Assembly (NCBI GenBank): GCA_023055425.1
Contig: JALGPY010000003.1
Span: 24,983,001 to 25,047,000 of the forward strand
Reading direction: 5' to 3'
Length of the DNA: 64,000 bases
DNA from: Linanthus parryae
Taxonomy: Eukaryota; Streptophyta; Magnoliopsida; Ericales; Polemoniaceae
The notes beneath the pieces are model-generated. The model had not been told where the DNA came from. It was given only the letters and a program-made list of their open reading frames with translations, and searched no databases. The position numbers were made by a program, and so were the translations under genes. Each line of letters opens with the position of its first letter. Positions within the stretch are counted from its first letter, which is position 1. Positions 1 through 10,686 of this stretch are shown piece after piece.

Positions 1-2
1 TG

Positions 3-890
3 TTGGCGCAGTTCCCCGATAACAGTCACGAGCCTGTGATCGAAGAAGAATTGGAGGGACCTGAAATTTACGCAGTTGAGTTGCCTTACTGGACGCTTCA
101 TTTTGACGGTTCGTCTACAAGGAAAGGCGGAGGTATTGGAATAGTCTTGACCAAACCAGATGGGGAAGTCATACAGATGTCCGCAAAGCTTGACTTCGCA
201 GTAACCAACAATGAAGCAGAGTACGAAGCTCTCATCGCAGGGCTCCGCGCAGCAAGGGCCTTGGAAGTAAGCAACTTGACGGTTATGGGGGATTCCAAGC
301 TGATCGTCGAACAGGCCTCAGGCGAGTATGGTTTAAAAGAAATAAACTTATTTCCCTACAGGACCCTAGTGCAAAGATTGGTGCAACAATTCTGCGATGT
401 TAGATACGAACACAAACCCCGAGCGGATAACAGGCATGCTGATGCTTTAGCTACCTTGGGATCCAAGGTCAGTGTTGACAAATGTCCTGAAAAGATTTCC
501 ATTGAGGTGCGAACGTCCTCGGCGTTGACGGAAGACGCGTGCGATGATGAATGCATGGACGAAGCGGACTGGAGAAAGTCAATCTTACGCGCCATCGCGG
601 AGGGCACAAGCAGTGAAAACTGGGCATCCACAAAGGGGTATTGCATACATGACAACACCCTCTATTACAAGGGCCCTGGCGGAATACTTATGCGATGCGT
701 CTCCGAGCAAGATGGACAGATGCTGTTAGAAAAGATTCACCAACATGCCTGCGGGGAAAGTGAGGTGTCAATCTATCGGAAAGCTCAGAGATATGGCATT
801 CATTGGCCAGATATGTCGACGGCTGCAGCATTGATTCAAGAAAAGTGCGAAAGTTGCGCACTGATCAAGGATTCTTTACTCATTGCTTGA
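3..890 (+). pseudogene. Tat pol fragment: archaeal-type RNase H plus first integrase-like zinc-binding module
   Basis: The reading frame enters from the left edge. Residues about 30-155 form an RNase H fold of the RVT_3 type, with the acidic set visible as FDGSS, NNEAEYEAL, MGDSKL and RHADALA. This second RNase H is the hallmark of the Tat lineage. After it comes a segment starting EADWRKSIL and ending in an H-H-C-C zinc-binding pattern (HQHAC ... EKCESC). The frame ends in a short unrelated tail (KDSLLIA) where the alignment jumps to the next frame, so a frameshift lies at roughly 860-890. Known role of the family: RNase H removes the RNA strand during reverse transcription. The start codon at base 3 is only the window edge, not a true start. 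Confidence 0.85.
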
Positions 891-2131
891 TCGACGATGA
901 TGCGGATTGGAGGAAACCACTTTTTTATTTTCTCACCCAGGGTACTGTACCCGAATCAAGAAAAGAAGCTGATAAACTAAGGAGGAAAGCAGCCCGATAT
1001 GTGGTGCAAGAAAATTTGCTTTGGCGAAGAGGCCATGAAGGTAACTTGCTGTGATGTCTAGACGGCAGGGAAGCACAAGAAGTTATAGACCTTTCCCACC
1101 AGGTGGAGCATCAGGGAGGTGCGAAATTATGCAGACAACTCCTCTCAATTGGATATTTCTGGCCCACGATGGAGGCTGATTGCCGCGCCAAAGTACGACG
1201 CTGCCAGGAGTGTCAATTTAAAGGAAATCTAGTGCACGCTCCCGCTGTAGATCTACATGCATTGGGAACACCATGGCCGTTTCACACATGGGATCTGGAT
1301 TTTATTGGCCCCATTCGACCAACCTCGCATGGGAATCATTTCATTCTCACCGCGACTGAGTTGTTCACCAAGTGGGTGGAAGCAATACCACTAAATACGG
1401 CAAATGGGCTAGCTATGGTACATTTCATCCAAGAAAGCATCATATGCAGGTTCGGAATTCCCAACACCATCCTTTCGGACAATGGCACTCCTTTTGTTAA
1501 TCGTCAGGTGGCTGCGAAGCTAGCAGAGTACAATATCAGGAAGATATGCTCCACCCCCTACTACCCGAAAGGGAATGGGCAAGCAGAAGCAACCAACAAG
1601 ACGCTGTTGAGGATCTTGAGCAAGATGGTCGCAGATGACCACAAGAAGTGGGCTGATTCCTTGAGCATAGCCCTGTGGGCTTACCGGACTTCTCCAAGGA
1701 CACCCACAGGGGTCTCACCATTCCTACTATGCTATGGGGCTGAGGCTGTAGTACCTGCGGAAGTAAAGGTTAACTCTGCAAGATTGGCTTTCCACGCATT
1801 GTACGACAATCAACGCGACCATGACTTGGTCCTGCTAGAAGAAAAGCGGGAGCAAGCTAAAAGGACCAACAAACGGTATCAAGAAAGGATTAATCGTGCG
1901 TACAATAAAACAGTCCAACGTAGAGATTTCGCAGTTGGAGATTTGGTCTTGCGTGCATCTGACCATTGCATGCGAGAAGCGGCTCACCCAAAATTCGCAA
2001 CCAATTGGGAAGGACCCTTTGAAGTCACAGAAGTCTTTGACAGTGGCTACTGCAGCATACGGAGGTTACACGGAACGAACTCAACACCAAGCTCAGTCAA
2101 CATGTGCTGGATTAAGAAGTACTATCCTTGA
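891..2131 (+). pseudogene. Tat integrase: second zinc-binding module, DDE core and C-terminal domain
   Basis: This frame continues the polyprotein one frame over. It opens with DDADWRKPLFYFLTQG, a second copy of the ADWR-type module, then reaches an in-frame TGA at 1052-1054 where CGA is expected. A single C-to-T change, as in decayed methylated CpG, explains it. Reading on in the same frame gives a second H-H-C-C zinc finger (HQVEHQGG ... CQECQ). The catalytic core follows, with the DDE acids in TWDLDFIGP, LSDNGTPF and GNGQAEATN, then a C-terminal GDLVLRAS / NWEGPFEV module and a stop after KKYYP. The integrase core itself (1103-2131) is open. Overall the protein is broken by the upstream frameshift and this stop. 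Confidence 0.88.
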
Positions 2132-2200
2132 CTTCTCTCATTTTATGCGTTTTATTACAACGTTGCCTTATGCTTTGTATAGCTATGATTCGCACATCTT

Positions 2201-2279
2201 CTCTCCCATATGAGAGAACTGTAATCTCATCTCTCCCATATGAGAGTGCTATAATAAAAGACTTCTCCCAAATGAGAAG
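2201..2279. repeat. Three short palindromes 3' of integrase
   Basis: CTCTCCCATATGAGAG occurs at 2201-2216 and 2231-2246, and a variant CTTCTCCCAAATGAGAAG at 2262-2279, spaced about 30 bp apart. Each can fold into a short stem. They begin about 70 bp after the pol stop. No function is known; they could affect 3' RNA structure. Confidence 0.75.
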
Positions 2280-2340
2280 AACTTTATACTTCTAAGCTGT
2301 TTATATTGCTTCACTTAGTTTATTATTACTGTTAGCAAAA

Positions 2341-2990
2341 GCTTATCCGTCGCGATAGCAACTTACTCGAATACGATCTTAATTGATCTCTTAAGCCTAT
2401 CTGCCACGATAGCAGCCCATGCGAAAATGATCTTAATTGATCTCTTAAGCCTATCTGGCACGATAGCAACTCATGCAAATACAATCTTAATTGATCTCTT
2501 AAGCCTATCTGCCACGATAGCAGCCCATGCGAAAATGATATTGATTGATCCTCTTAAGCCTATCTGCCACGATAGCAACTCATGCAGATACGATCTTAAG
2601 TGATCTCTTAAGCCTATCTGCCACGATAGCAGCCCATGCAAAAATGATCTTTAATTGATCCTCTAAGCCTATCAGCCACGATAGCAGCTCCTGCGAAAAC
2701 GATCTTAATTGATCTTCTAAGCCTATCTTCTATGATAGCAGCCCATGCGAACATGATCTTGAATGATCTTTCAAGTTTATCTGCCGCGATAGCAGCGCTA
2801 TACAAATGCGATTCTAAAATCGTTCTTAAGTCTATTTGCCATGATAGAAGCATTATGCAAAATGATCTTAAGTGATCTACAAAGGCCTGTCTGATAAGAT
2901 AGAACTTGCACTTGAATCTAAAGCAAATCACAAGCCTATCTGCCAAGGTAGCACAGCTGCGCAAACACGATCTCGAACGATCTAAAACCA
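2341..2990. repeat. About 54-bp tandem repeat array in the Tat 3' spacer
   Basis: The phrase CTGCCACGATAG starts at 2401, 2455 (variant), 2509, 2564 and 2618, giving a 54-55 bp period. Each unit ends with GATCTTAATTGATC and CTTAAG. The first five clear units alternate between a CAGCCCATGC form and a CAACTCATGC form, a dimeric higher-order pattern. Units from about 2680 onward are more diverged, and the array fades by about 2990. Tat-lineage elements are known for variable tandem repeats in this 3' position. Confidence 0.9.
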
Positions 2991-4344
2991 TATCCAAGCA
3001 ACAATGCAAAGTGTGTACATAGCACTACAAAAGGTGAAATTTGCCAATACGCATGCGAAATTGTAATTTGTTGTAACAAGACAGCAAATCATACAAAGCG
3101 ATTTATCATTATGAGTCAAAAGCACTTACACTTTATCTGTCTAGATAACAGCTTACAAGCGGAAAAGCTCAAATCAAGCTTACTACGCAGCCAACATGGC
3201 TTACAATGCATCTAAAAAGTAACTTACGAACAAGAAGTTAAACATCGGGGGAATCCTAACTGAAAAAGGACGGACCAAACGGTCCTAGCACAAGCTACGT
3301 GATACAAAGACTTGCGACCAGAGGTCTGTAACCAGTCGGGTCTTGCTATAAAATGAACGGCCAAAAAACGCCACGAAGGCTAGGCCACGTTATATTCAAG
3401 ATCCCAGAATCTGGCAGGGCCATTCTTTGGCCTTACACCCAAGAGAAGTTCCTGAGGAACCACCTGTTCCGGCGAATGCGGCTGTGAAGAACAGGGGAGC
3501 AGTCATTCCTCGGGCAATGGGCTCCTTGTCCACGGAAACGAACACAATGGCTCGCCACCCTGAGCTCAAGAACGTGGGGGCAACAAATTCTCCTCCAGGC
3601 ATGCTGGAGGAGAATCCCGCCGTTCATTACGAGTCAGTAGCAAGGTCAGTACGGCGCTGCACCTCGCCGGGAGGCGGCCGGAAACATGACCTGCAAGCAT
3701 AATAGACGAAGAAAATTCTTCGAATAAACATGAGGTATTATCTGCATCTTCTCTATGAAAGTTACAAAGATCAGTAAGCCTTATAAAGCGGATCTTGGAA
3801 ACTATTTCTATAGCACAAAGCGCAAACTCAGGTTTCACAACTTGAAGTTGCCATGAATCAACGAAAAATAAGCGTTGAAGCCAGCAGTCGTAAGGACTCA
3901 CGGCAAAGCACATTTTGGGATGAAGAACCCAAATGGCAAAAGGCAAGGTTTATATAGACCTTGTGGAGACTCTTCAGTTGCCAAGATGAGTCAGCAGAAT
4001 TTGAAAAGAGGGTAAGGATCAATCACTTACGCCTTGAAAAGCGGTAACAATCAATTACCCTACTAAAGGCTACGACGGTTCAGTTGCGTATCCTAATTAA
4101 TGACGGATGGTCATGATTCGGATGGACTTCCCAAGGAAAGCATGCCTATCTAATGAGAAATTAGTGCGAAAATCAAGGCAGAATATCAATTGCTGACGTC
4201 ATAATTGGATATACACAGAGATATTCTAGCAAATCCCAGAAAGGGCAAAACGGGCATTTCGATTCTTCTTTTTGAAAAAAAGGGGGAGAAACCCTAGCAA
4301 CATTACAATAATGTTTCAGCTATTTATTTGCTACTTTTCAAAAA
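2991..4344. other. Non-coding spacer of the Tat element
   Basis: No convincing coding frame is visible on either strand. Short open frames at 3396-3946 do not resemble known proteins. A TTTATATAG string near 3945 is TATA-like but has no supported gene behind it. The segment lies between the tandem array and the 3' end of the antisense gene. Confidence 0.5.
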
Positions 4345-5393
4345 TCAAAATAAACCCTTGATCAAGGAGTCATGGGGGGTAAACTGACGGCTCGGATTTT
4401 CCACTTGCTCCACTTCCTGCTTCAATTGCTCGCATTTGGCATTCATCTCATGATAGAGCTTCATAGCCTCTTCAACCTTTTGCTTTTGCTGCTCTACCTT
4501 CTTCTTCTCAGCTGCGAGGTTTTGGTGGCCGCGTTTCAAAGTTACGGCCGCACGAATCAGGGTAACTCTTTTGACAAGAAACTTGAAGCCCAGCCTGCCT
4601 TGAACTTTGGCGAGAAGATTTTGGCACATGCCAAAAAGCAATTCGGCACTCTGAGGAGAAATGGTCGCAGGTGTGGTCGCGGATAGCTGCTCCAAAATCC
4701 AAATGGCCTCAGTAAGAAATAGCCTCCTGTCAAAGGGCCCTATCTCCAGAGACCTCGCAAATGATTGGGGGTAGGTGAGGCGCATCCGAACTAGCCAGTC
4801 CACATCGGCTTGCTTCAAACCTGAAGCAATGTCAAAGCCAAGTTATACTATCAAATTCGCAAATGAAGGATGCGAGATGCGAACAGCAAATCACGACATA
4901 CCAGTTCCTTCAAGGATCTCGCGCAGAGAAGGAATGCGCATTGCTGGGGTATTTGAAGACTGCCCTCGCTCAAGTGCCCTTCTATCAGCTGCGAGCTCTA
5001 ACTCCTCATAGTTGGGGGGAAGAGTATAAGCCGCACCAGGTGCGATCGCAGCCCCGACATGCGAGCCCCAAAAGCTCCACGCAGGAAGAGGTGCCGCCGG
5101 CTCAGTCATTGCTGGAGGTGTGGTGGCAGCAGAAGTTGCAGCTTGGCGAGGGATATCTTCAGATGCGATAGCATCAGCAGCATTCGTTCCTATTTCCGCA
5201 GCACCAGCATGGGCATCTTCCTCCATTAACACAGTGTCAGCCTCGGCATCATCAGAAAGTTCGATGACGTCCTCAAGAGGCTCTCCTGCATATTCAGCAG
5301 GTGCGACGGGCTTCTCGGTATGAGAACTCGGCACCTGGACATAGGACGCAGAAGGTTGACTCCTTTGCTCCAGCACGGGTTCATCAGCATTGC
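4345..5393 (-). pseudogene. Antisense gene of the Tat element, last two exons (acidic linker and coiled coil)
   Basis: Two exons fit splice rules on the minus strand. The upstream one runs 5393-4902, after a ...ATCGCAG acceptor and before a GTATGT donor. The last runs 4820-4345, after a TTGCTTCAG acceptor, and ends in a stop after KGLF. The phase matches across the junction (EGTG then LKQADVDW). The first exon is acidic and Ala/Pro-rich. The last one holds a predicted coiled coil (repeated KVEQQKQKVEEAMKL heptad-like pattern). Similar coiled coils often end plant-mobile-domain ORFs carried by retroelements. Cellular role unknown. The junction to the previous exon at 5632 is not clean, so I cannot show an intact mRNA. 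Confidence 0.6.
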
Positions 5394-5631
5394 CTGCGAT
5401 ACAAAATGCGATGGTGTAAGGTAACTTGTATCGTACGTTATTTTGCTATCTTTTCTAAAGCTAAGAGCAAGCACCTCCACGCGAACGTGGGATTGCAGTA
5501 TCCTCGTCATACGCTAAGGACGTGGAACCTTGCCCTATTAATGTGTCCTCGTTAAGCATGTCTTTAAAATGAGCGTGACCTGGGGCGCGAAGAAACTAGT
5601 CATGATTACGTTTTGAGTTGCTAAGCCTAGT

Positions 5632-6693
5632 TCACGCATATCGTTCAACACCGCGCTTGCCTACTAGCCAACGGCGAATGTCAGCTTTTGACACACCATG
5701 CTTTAATGCACCCACAATAAAATCTCGATAAGTTACTGCGAGATTAAAAATCTCACCTTCATTGCCGCCTGCGATTTCTTCAAAATCTGCTTGGGCTTGC
5801 TCCAAGGCTGCCGCATCTTCTTCTGGAGCCACGTCCTCCTCCTCAACTCGGGGAGCCATCTCTTCGGGAAGCACATCTTCCTCATCAGTTGGACGCACTA
5901 GGTCGTCGACATGTTGTTCTTCAAGGCTCCTCTGCTTCACGCGCTCGAGCTCTTCCTCTTCTCGCTTTCTTCTCCTTTCAGCAGCTTCCGCAGCTGTCTT
6001 CCTGGACTCGGCGAGAATGTCCTCGCTTATGGGTTCATCAGAAACACCAGAATGAGTACCCCTCTTCTTCCTCTTGGCTAAAAGGCCACTGATGGTCTCA
6101 TCATCATCATCATCTGCGAAGAAACAATTTGTTCAAACCAAACTGCAAAAGAGCTAAGATAATGAGGAGATAAGTACGATTGAGATACCTCCTGATTCTT
6201 CCTCATGTGTCGCATCTTCCTCTCTGATACGGAGATCTTCAACTCTTTCTTCTTCTTCTTCATCTCCTTCTCTTGGCTCCCGCCTCTCCTCTTCTTCCTC
6301 CCGGCCGAATGGAACGAAATTCCCCACTGCGAGCTCCTTTCGCGTTTTATCGGTCATGCGACCTTTGCCTTTGTCCTTGGCAGAAAGAGACCTCGCAGGA
6401 GGGGAAGTTGGAGCGCTTCTAGGGGAAGACATTGTAATTCCTCTTTGCCTAGGCCTCTTCGCTCTTGGCGCGGCAGTCGCTGGAGGAGACGGATCATCTC
6501 TAGGGGGAGACAAGGCCGGAGCGTTGTCTATTAGTGAGTCAGCGAAAGCATTCATGACCTCACGAATCCTGGCCTCGACCTCGGGATCCATTCTCGATGC
6601 TAGCCGAAACGCCTGTCCTTGTCTTCTTGCGGTAACAATGGTGTTAACCAGTGATTTGGAACGCTCACCAGATGTAAACCTCCGCACATGGCA
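5632..6693 (-). pseudogene. Antisense gene of the Tat element, middle exons (charged, low complexity)
   Basis: Two exons fit. One is 6693-6189 (acceptor GCTGTAG, donor GGTATC). The next starts at 6113 (acceptor TTCGCAG) and remains open to a TGA at 5632. Phases agree: the first ends in ...EESG with one leftover base, and the second restores a run of Asp (DDDDDETISG). The first encodes a Pro/Ser/Arg-rich segment with basic strings resembling nuclear localisation signals (PRAKRPRQRG), followed by Glu-rich blocks. The second is Glu/Arg-rich, likely helical, and ends RRWLVGKRGVERYA. The stop at 5632 may be a decay mutation, because splice-compatible exons of the same gene continue downstream. Confidence 0.6.
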
Positions 6694-6771
6694 CTACAGC
6701 AAGCAGTATAGAATGAGGTTGTCAATATATTGAAGTAAAGAAGCTTAGCGCATGCAAAAGAAGTTGCTTAC

Positions 6772-8652
6772 CTTAGCAAAAGTTTTGCTATATCTGATGA
6801 CATGCGAGTCGCCTTTTTTAACCGCAGCGATCTTTTCATCTAGAATGATGGTGGGACACAGATGGTTCTCGCGATCTAGAAATGAGTAGCAACCATATTC
6901 AGACTCGTCCGGGCTGCAATTGGGACGAAAAGGAAAAGAGTTCCTTTTGATCACAGGAGCTCTGCTTGGCTGAGGGACCGACTGCGTCTCAAATCTTGTA
7001 TGATGGGCGTTCCAGTATGCGAGCCAGTTTTTGGAATAACCGCCTTCACGGTTACCTGCAGGCTGCTCAAAAGGAAGATTGCTCAGCAAGACTGTTTTGC
7101 ACTCCTTTGTCAACAAACGCTTATAGCAGCCTCTGATAATAGACTGTGGCCAGATTGATGGTGCCACTGCATCAAAGCCGAATTGGGGAGAAACGCGAGT
7201 GGGATCAACATCCACGGTAAGCCTCTCGTACCTTGGCGCGAGCTCGCGAACATGTTCTGCGAGAGCAGGAAGGGAGCCTCGCAGGCACCAGCAAAAGAAT
7301 TCACGATAGCGCTCGTGGAAATGCTCTCCACCTTCGAAGAGGACCTCTTCTGAAAAGACAACACCCTTAGAAGGATATAGTTTTGGAAACCATCGCACGT
7401 TTTCAATACGCATGGCATAGGGCCTGGCTATGAACTCTTCTTGATTGTCGCACATCAGACTCCAGACGCACTTGGGGTAGTTTGTTCCGAACCACCTCGC
7501 AGCTCTGCCGCTGTTACGTTCCTCCATCGCGCCTGGGGGACACCATTTGTTGGGCTTAGAAGCAATTGGGGCATAGGAAGGCCATCGCTCAAAGACCCAC
7601 ATTGTCAAGAAGGCAATGTTAGCGAAAGTCAGTATATCGAGGCGGCCACGCGATTCCTTCATGGCCACAACCAGCTGATCCAGTCTGTAGTACAGCGTGC
7701 CCAAGACCAAGGGTCCAAGTGCGACTTTCTGGCCAAGGGCCAATTTCACAGCAAGGGGCAAAACGTGATAAAAGACCCCATCGTGCGGATGACCATCGAT
7801 TAAGTACCTCGACAACCAGGCGCAGAGGAAGGCGCATAGGGTTAAGTGATAACCCTTACCCTCCACATAGTTCTCAGCCTTTGGGTTTGGACTCAGAAGC
7901 TTCTTGGTGATGTTGCTGTTCGCATAATCACGGAAAAAGTATTGCACCCATTTGTTCCAAGTATTTTTCGCGGATGTGTCAACCAACTGCCATTCAGGAA
8001 GGACTTTTGTAGTGGTCCACCGGGTGGAAATTTTCTTTACCTCTGACAAGCACTCCTCCATCTGCGTGTACAAAGCAATCTCCGCATCCGTCCTCAAGGG
8101 ACTCAAAGGATCCACCTCACCCATGGAAGACAGATCATAAAGCATGTGCACGTCCTCGAGTGTGGGGGCAGCCTCGAACTCAGCAAAGTGAAATGTGTGA
8201 GTCGCAGGCGAGTAGCGGGAAAGAAGGTTTAGAAGCATGGACTGGTCCAGCTTCACGGCAGCACCCTTCATAGCACGAACTGCGAAGTATACGCCAGCCT
8301 CGTTCAAAATCACCGCATGATTAGTCAATACATGGTCGATCCACTCATCCATGTAGTCCAATTTCTAAACAAAAGCTTGGGTAGAAATCGCAGCATACGG
8401 GAAGTACCCATTTTCGATTCCCAATCGAACCACGTCTTCGCAGCCAATCAATTCGAGCAAAGCCGAGTTAACTGGAGGGGTTAATGTTTGCAACCCCTCA
8501 CTGGGGACAGGAGCAGGCAGTTTCTTTGCCTTAACCCGAGCATGGTAGAAGTCTTTGCCACCCAGATAGGGGGCTTTTCGCCATAGAGCTTGCGGAAGAT
8601 CAGGTATTTCTTCGTCCTCTTTAGTGGGTCTGGTTCCTTTTGTCTTTGCCAT
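6772..8652 (-). pseudogene. Antisense gene of the Tat element, first exon with plant mobile domain
   Basis: I chose the ATG at 8652 (MAKTKGTRPTK) because it opens a charged N-terminus in the right frame. The exon runs 1881 bases, exactly 627 codons, to a GTAAGC donor after 6772. From about residue 95 it matches the plant mobile domain (PF10536, aminotransferase-like): DEWIDHVLTNHAVIL, FHFAEFEAAPTLEDVHMLY, then LCAFLCAWLSRYLI and a long C-terminal half. One in-frame TAG at 8363-8365 interrupts it near residue 97; everything else is open. The domain occurs in host genes such as MAIN/MAIL1 and inside gypsy elements; its biochemical role in elements is unknown. It is transcribed opposite to pol and ends facing it, so convergent transcripts are possible. 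Confidence 0.8.
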
Positions 8653-9394
8653 TCCTGTGGAAAAGCAAGAAAAAAGGGGGAGAAATATGCACACTTTAGT
8701 TGAATTTCGAGATTCAAGATCTATGGGGAGAAAGATGAACAGTCTGGTATCAATTTCAGAAATTGGAGATTGGAATTGTTTGCATTATCAGAGATTTCAA
8801 AACCCTACATTCAAGGTCCTTATCATTGGGGGATTAAGTCGAAATTGGATTTAAAGATTGGAGCTTCTTCATAAGTTTTTCAGCAGATAATATGTCATGG
8901 GTTTTCAGATCCAACGCAGTTCAAAGCATATGCTAGCATATTAAATCAAAATTGAACAAGGCCAACCTTGTTTCTGTAAAGCTTGCTTGGATGCAGACAG
9001 TTGAAGAAGACGATTTGCAATCTTGAACTGGTGATTAATTATCTGAATCTGCTCTTGAAGACTTCCGGGTATCATTCACTTTAAGAGAAAGAAGTGATGC
9101 TTTGCAACAATGGAGAGTACAGAGTATTTATCCAAAAACAATGAAGGGTTGCGTCCTTTCAGTGGTCGAATCGCAACCGTCACCGTCGAATCGCGCAATC
9201 ACAGGACAAGCTGACGTCACCCCTAAAACCCTAAGGGCCAGACGGCACGACTCTAGGGGTTTTAGGTCATAATGGCACGCACGGGGGCTGAATTTACTCA
9301 TATTTGAATTGGTTCGTGGCGGCGACGCGTATGTTGGTTTCCGCGCATGGAAGTCTATCCAGCTATGAGTCTTCACGCGCGGAAAGGGGGCTAA
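8653..9394. promoter_or_regulatory. Intergenic segment with the Tat polypurine tract
   Basis: This lies between the start of the antisense gene and the 3' LTR, so it should contain the antisense promoter and 5' leader, though I see no clear TATA box for it. The polypurine tract GGAAAGGGGG is at 9381-9390, four bases before the LTR start; in these elements it primes plus-strand DNA synthesis. Confidence 0.65.
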
Positions 9395-10020
9395 TGTAGA
9401 TAGTGCTTTCTGAGCTGACAGATCTTAGCCACGTGGCAACCATCCAGCACACCATATTGTGCTCCACACACACCGGATCACCAGCCGCGCTGATCCATGT
9501 GGGGGCTGCGAGACAGGGCCCTCGCATACCACTGCACGGGACTTGTAGGGACTTAGTGGTTTGGAGGCTAGAGTAAGTCCTGTCGCGTGCGAGCCAAGCT
9601 CGCGCGCGACCTTTAGTAACTTCTTTTGAGAGATTTATGGCACGAGCTCCATAAACCCGGTCAATCCGGTCAAACCTGGTCAACCCCATAACGGTTCCGG
9701 TATTCGCGCATAACGTGCTGTAACGGTCCCTATATATAAGGACGAACGTGCCGTTGTGGTTAAGCTAATTAAGCCGCCGTTGATGGGCGCATTAACCACA
9801 CTGCAACGGTCACATTCTCCATTATATATAGGACGTTAACCTTTCCATACAAAGGGGGACACACTAGCCATACGCGGAAGCTCTGCCAAACCTCTGTCTC
9901 TCTCTCAGACATTACTACTGCCTTACTCTCTCCCTACACACAACCCAAATCTTCCTGTGCCATCTCTGATCCTCTACTTACGGTGTACACAGAGTCCTCC
10001 CCGCCGGAATCTCTTGTGCA
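9395..10020 (+). repeat. 3' LTR of the Tat element
   Basis: It begins TGTAGATAG just after the polypurine tract. The right end is placed at about 10,015-10,022 (TCTTGTGCA) because LINE reverse-transcriptase codons resume there on the minus strand. Two TATA-like strings are present, TATATATAAGG near 9731 and TATATATAGG near 9823. The second is followed by a CT-rich leader (CTCTGTCTCTCTCTC near 9891), as expected for the U3/R boundary. Length about 626 bp. The partner LTR and the target-site duplication are outside the window, so the exact end is uncertain by a few bases. Confidence 0.75.
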
Positions 10021-10635
10021 CACTTTGCATACCTCTTCTTTAATGACTTCCCATTGTGATTGAAAAAAATTCCCTATGAACCCATCCTTCCCTGGTGCCT
10101 TACCAGGATCAAAAGCAAAAGCAACCTCCTTGATTTCTTGAACATATGGAATTTCCAACAACATCCTATTATCCTCATAAGTGACAACACTTTGCACATG
10201 ACTGGTTACCTCTTTAATGTTCCTAGTTTCCAGGGAAGTAAATAACTTTTGATAGTAATTCTTGAAAATATTCATAATGTCAACTTCATTGTCCACTCAA
10301 ACCCCTTCTCTGACTTTTATTTTATTGATGGTATTCCTCTGTCTTCTAAAGATAGTAGAAAGATAAAAGAACTTAGTATTTCTGTCACCACTTTTCAGAT
10401 ATTGTATTCTACTCTTCGGTTTCCAGTAATCCTCTTCCTTCTTCCACAAGCTAGCAATACATGTATTCAACTCTTGCTGCAACTTCAAATTTTGAGGAGT
10501 GGGATCCTGCTTTTGGATCTTCAAAAGGTCATCAGTTCTTATATTGATTTGCTTTCTATGATTGCCTACTTTCTCTTTACTCAAGACCTTTAACTTTTCT
10601 CTGCAATGACTAAGTTTTTTCCCAACTTGAAACAT
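10021..10635 (-). pseudogene. LINE reverse transcriptase, N-terminal part only
   Basis: Two frames in succession (10,635-10,297 and 10,296-10,021) give the linker typical of plant L1 elements (KSRIQYLKSGDRNTKFF, then NFYQKLFTS-like NYYQKLFTS). The conserved reverse-transcriptase entry motif DPGKAPGKDGF follows. The homology stops at KEEVCKVC, where the Tat LTR begins; the catalytic YxDD region is not in the window. A stop at 10,297 separates the two frames. Confidence 0.85.
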
Positions 10636-10686
10636 TACAGAACCTTTGTAGGGGATCTCCCAAGCTTGTTTGATAGTCTGGTGACA

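Larger units (their letters stand above)
1..10020 (+). mobile_element. Ty3/gypsy Tat-lineage retrotransposon, 5' part outside window
   Basis: The visible part reads, in order: archaeal-type RNase H, integrase, tandem-repeat spacer, an opposite-strand gene, polypurine tract and a 3' LTR. RNase H next to integrase, a long spacer after integrase and an antisense ORF before the 3' LTR are typical of Tat-lineage elements. Its right end falls inside LINE reverse-transcriptase coding sequence, so it inserted into that LINE. The 5' LTR, gag, protease and reverse transcriptase would lie left of base 1. The coding part carries a frameshift and a stop, so this copy cannot make its own integrase. The lineage assignment is by motif recognition, not by a tree. 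Confidence 0.85.

Noticed and set aside
2341..2990. CRISPR-like array, from regular 54-bp spacing
   Set aside because: There are no unique spacers between short repeats; the whole unit is repeated, as in a satellite, in a plant retroelement.
4372..6733. Plus-strand frames of 60-125 codons (Leu- or Ser-rich)
   Set aside because: They are shadows of the Glu/Lys-rich antisense exons, whose splice phases and coiled-coil pattern are more convincing.
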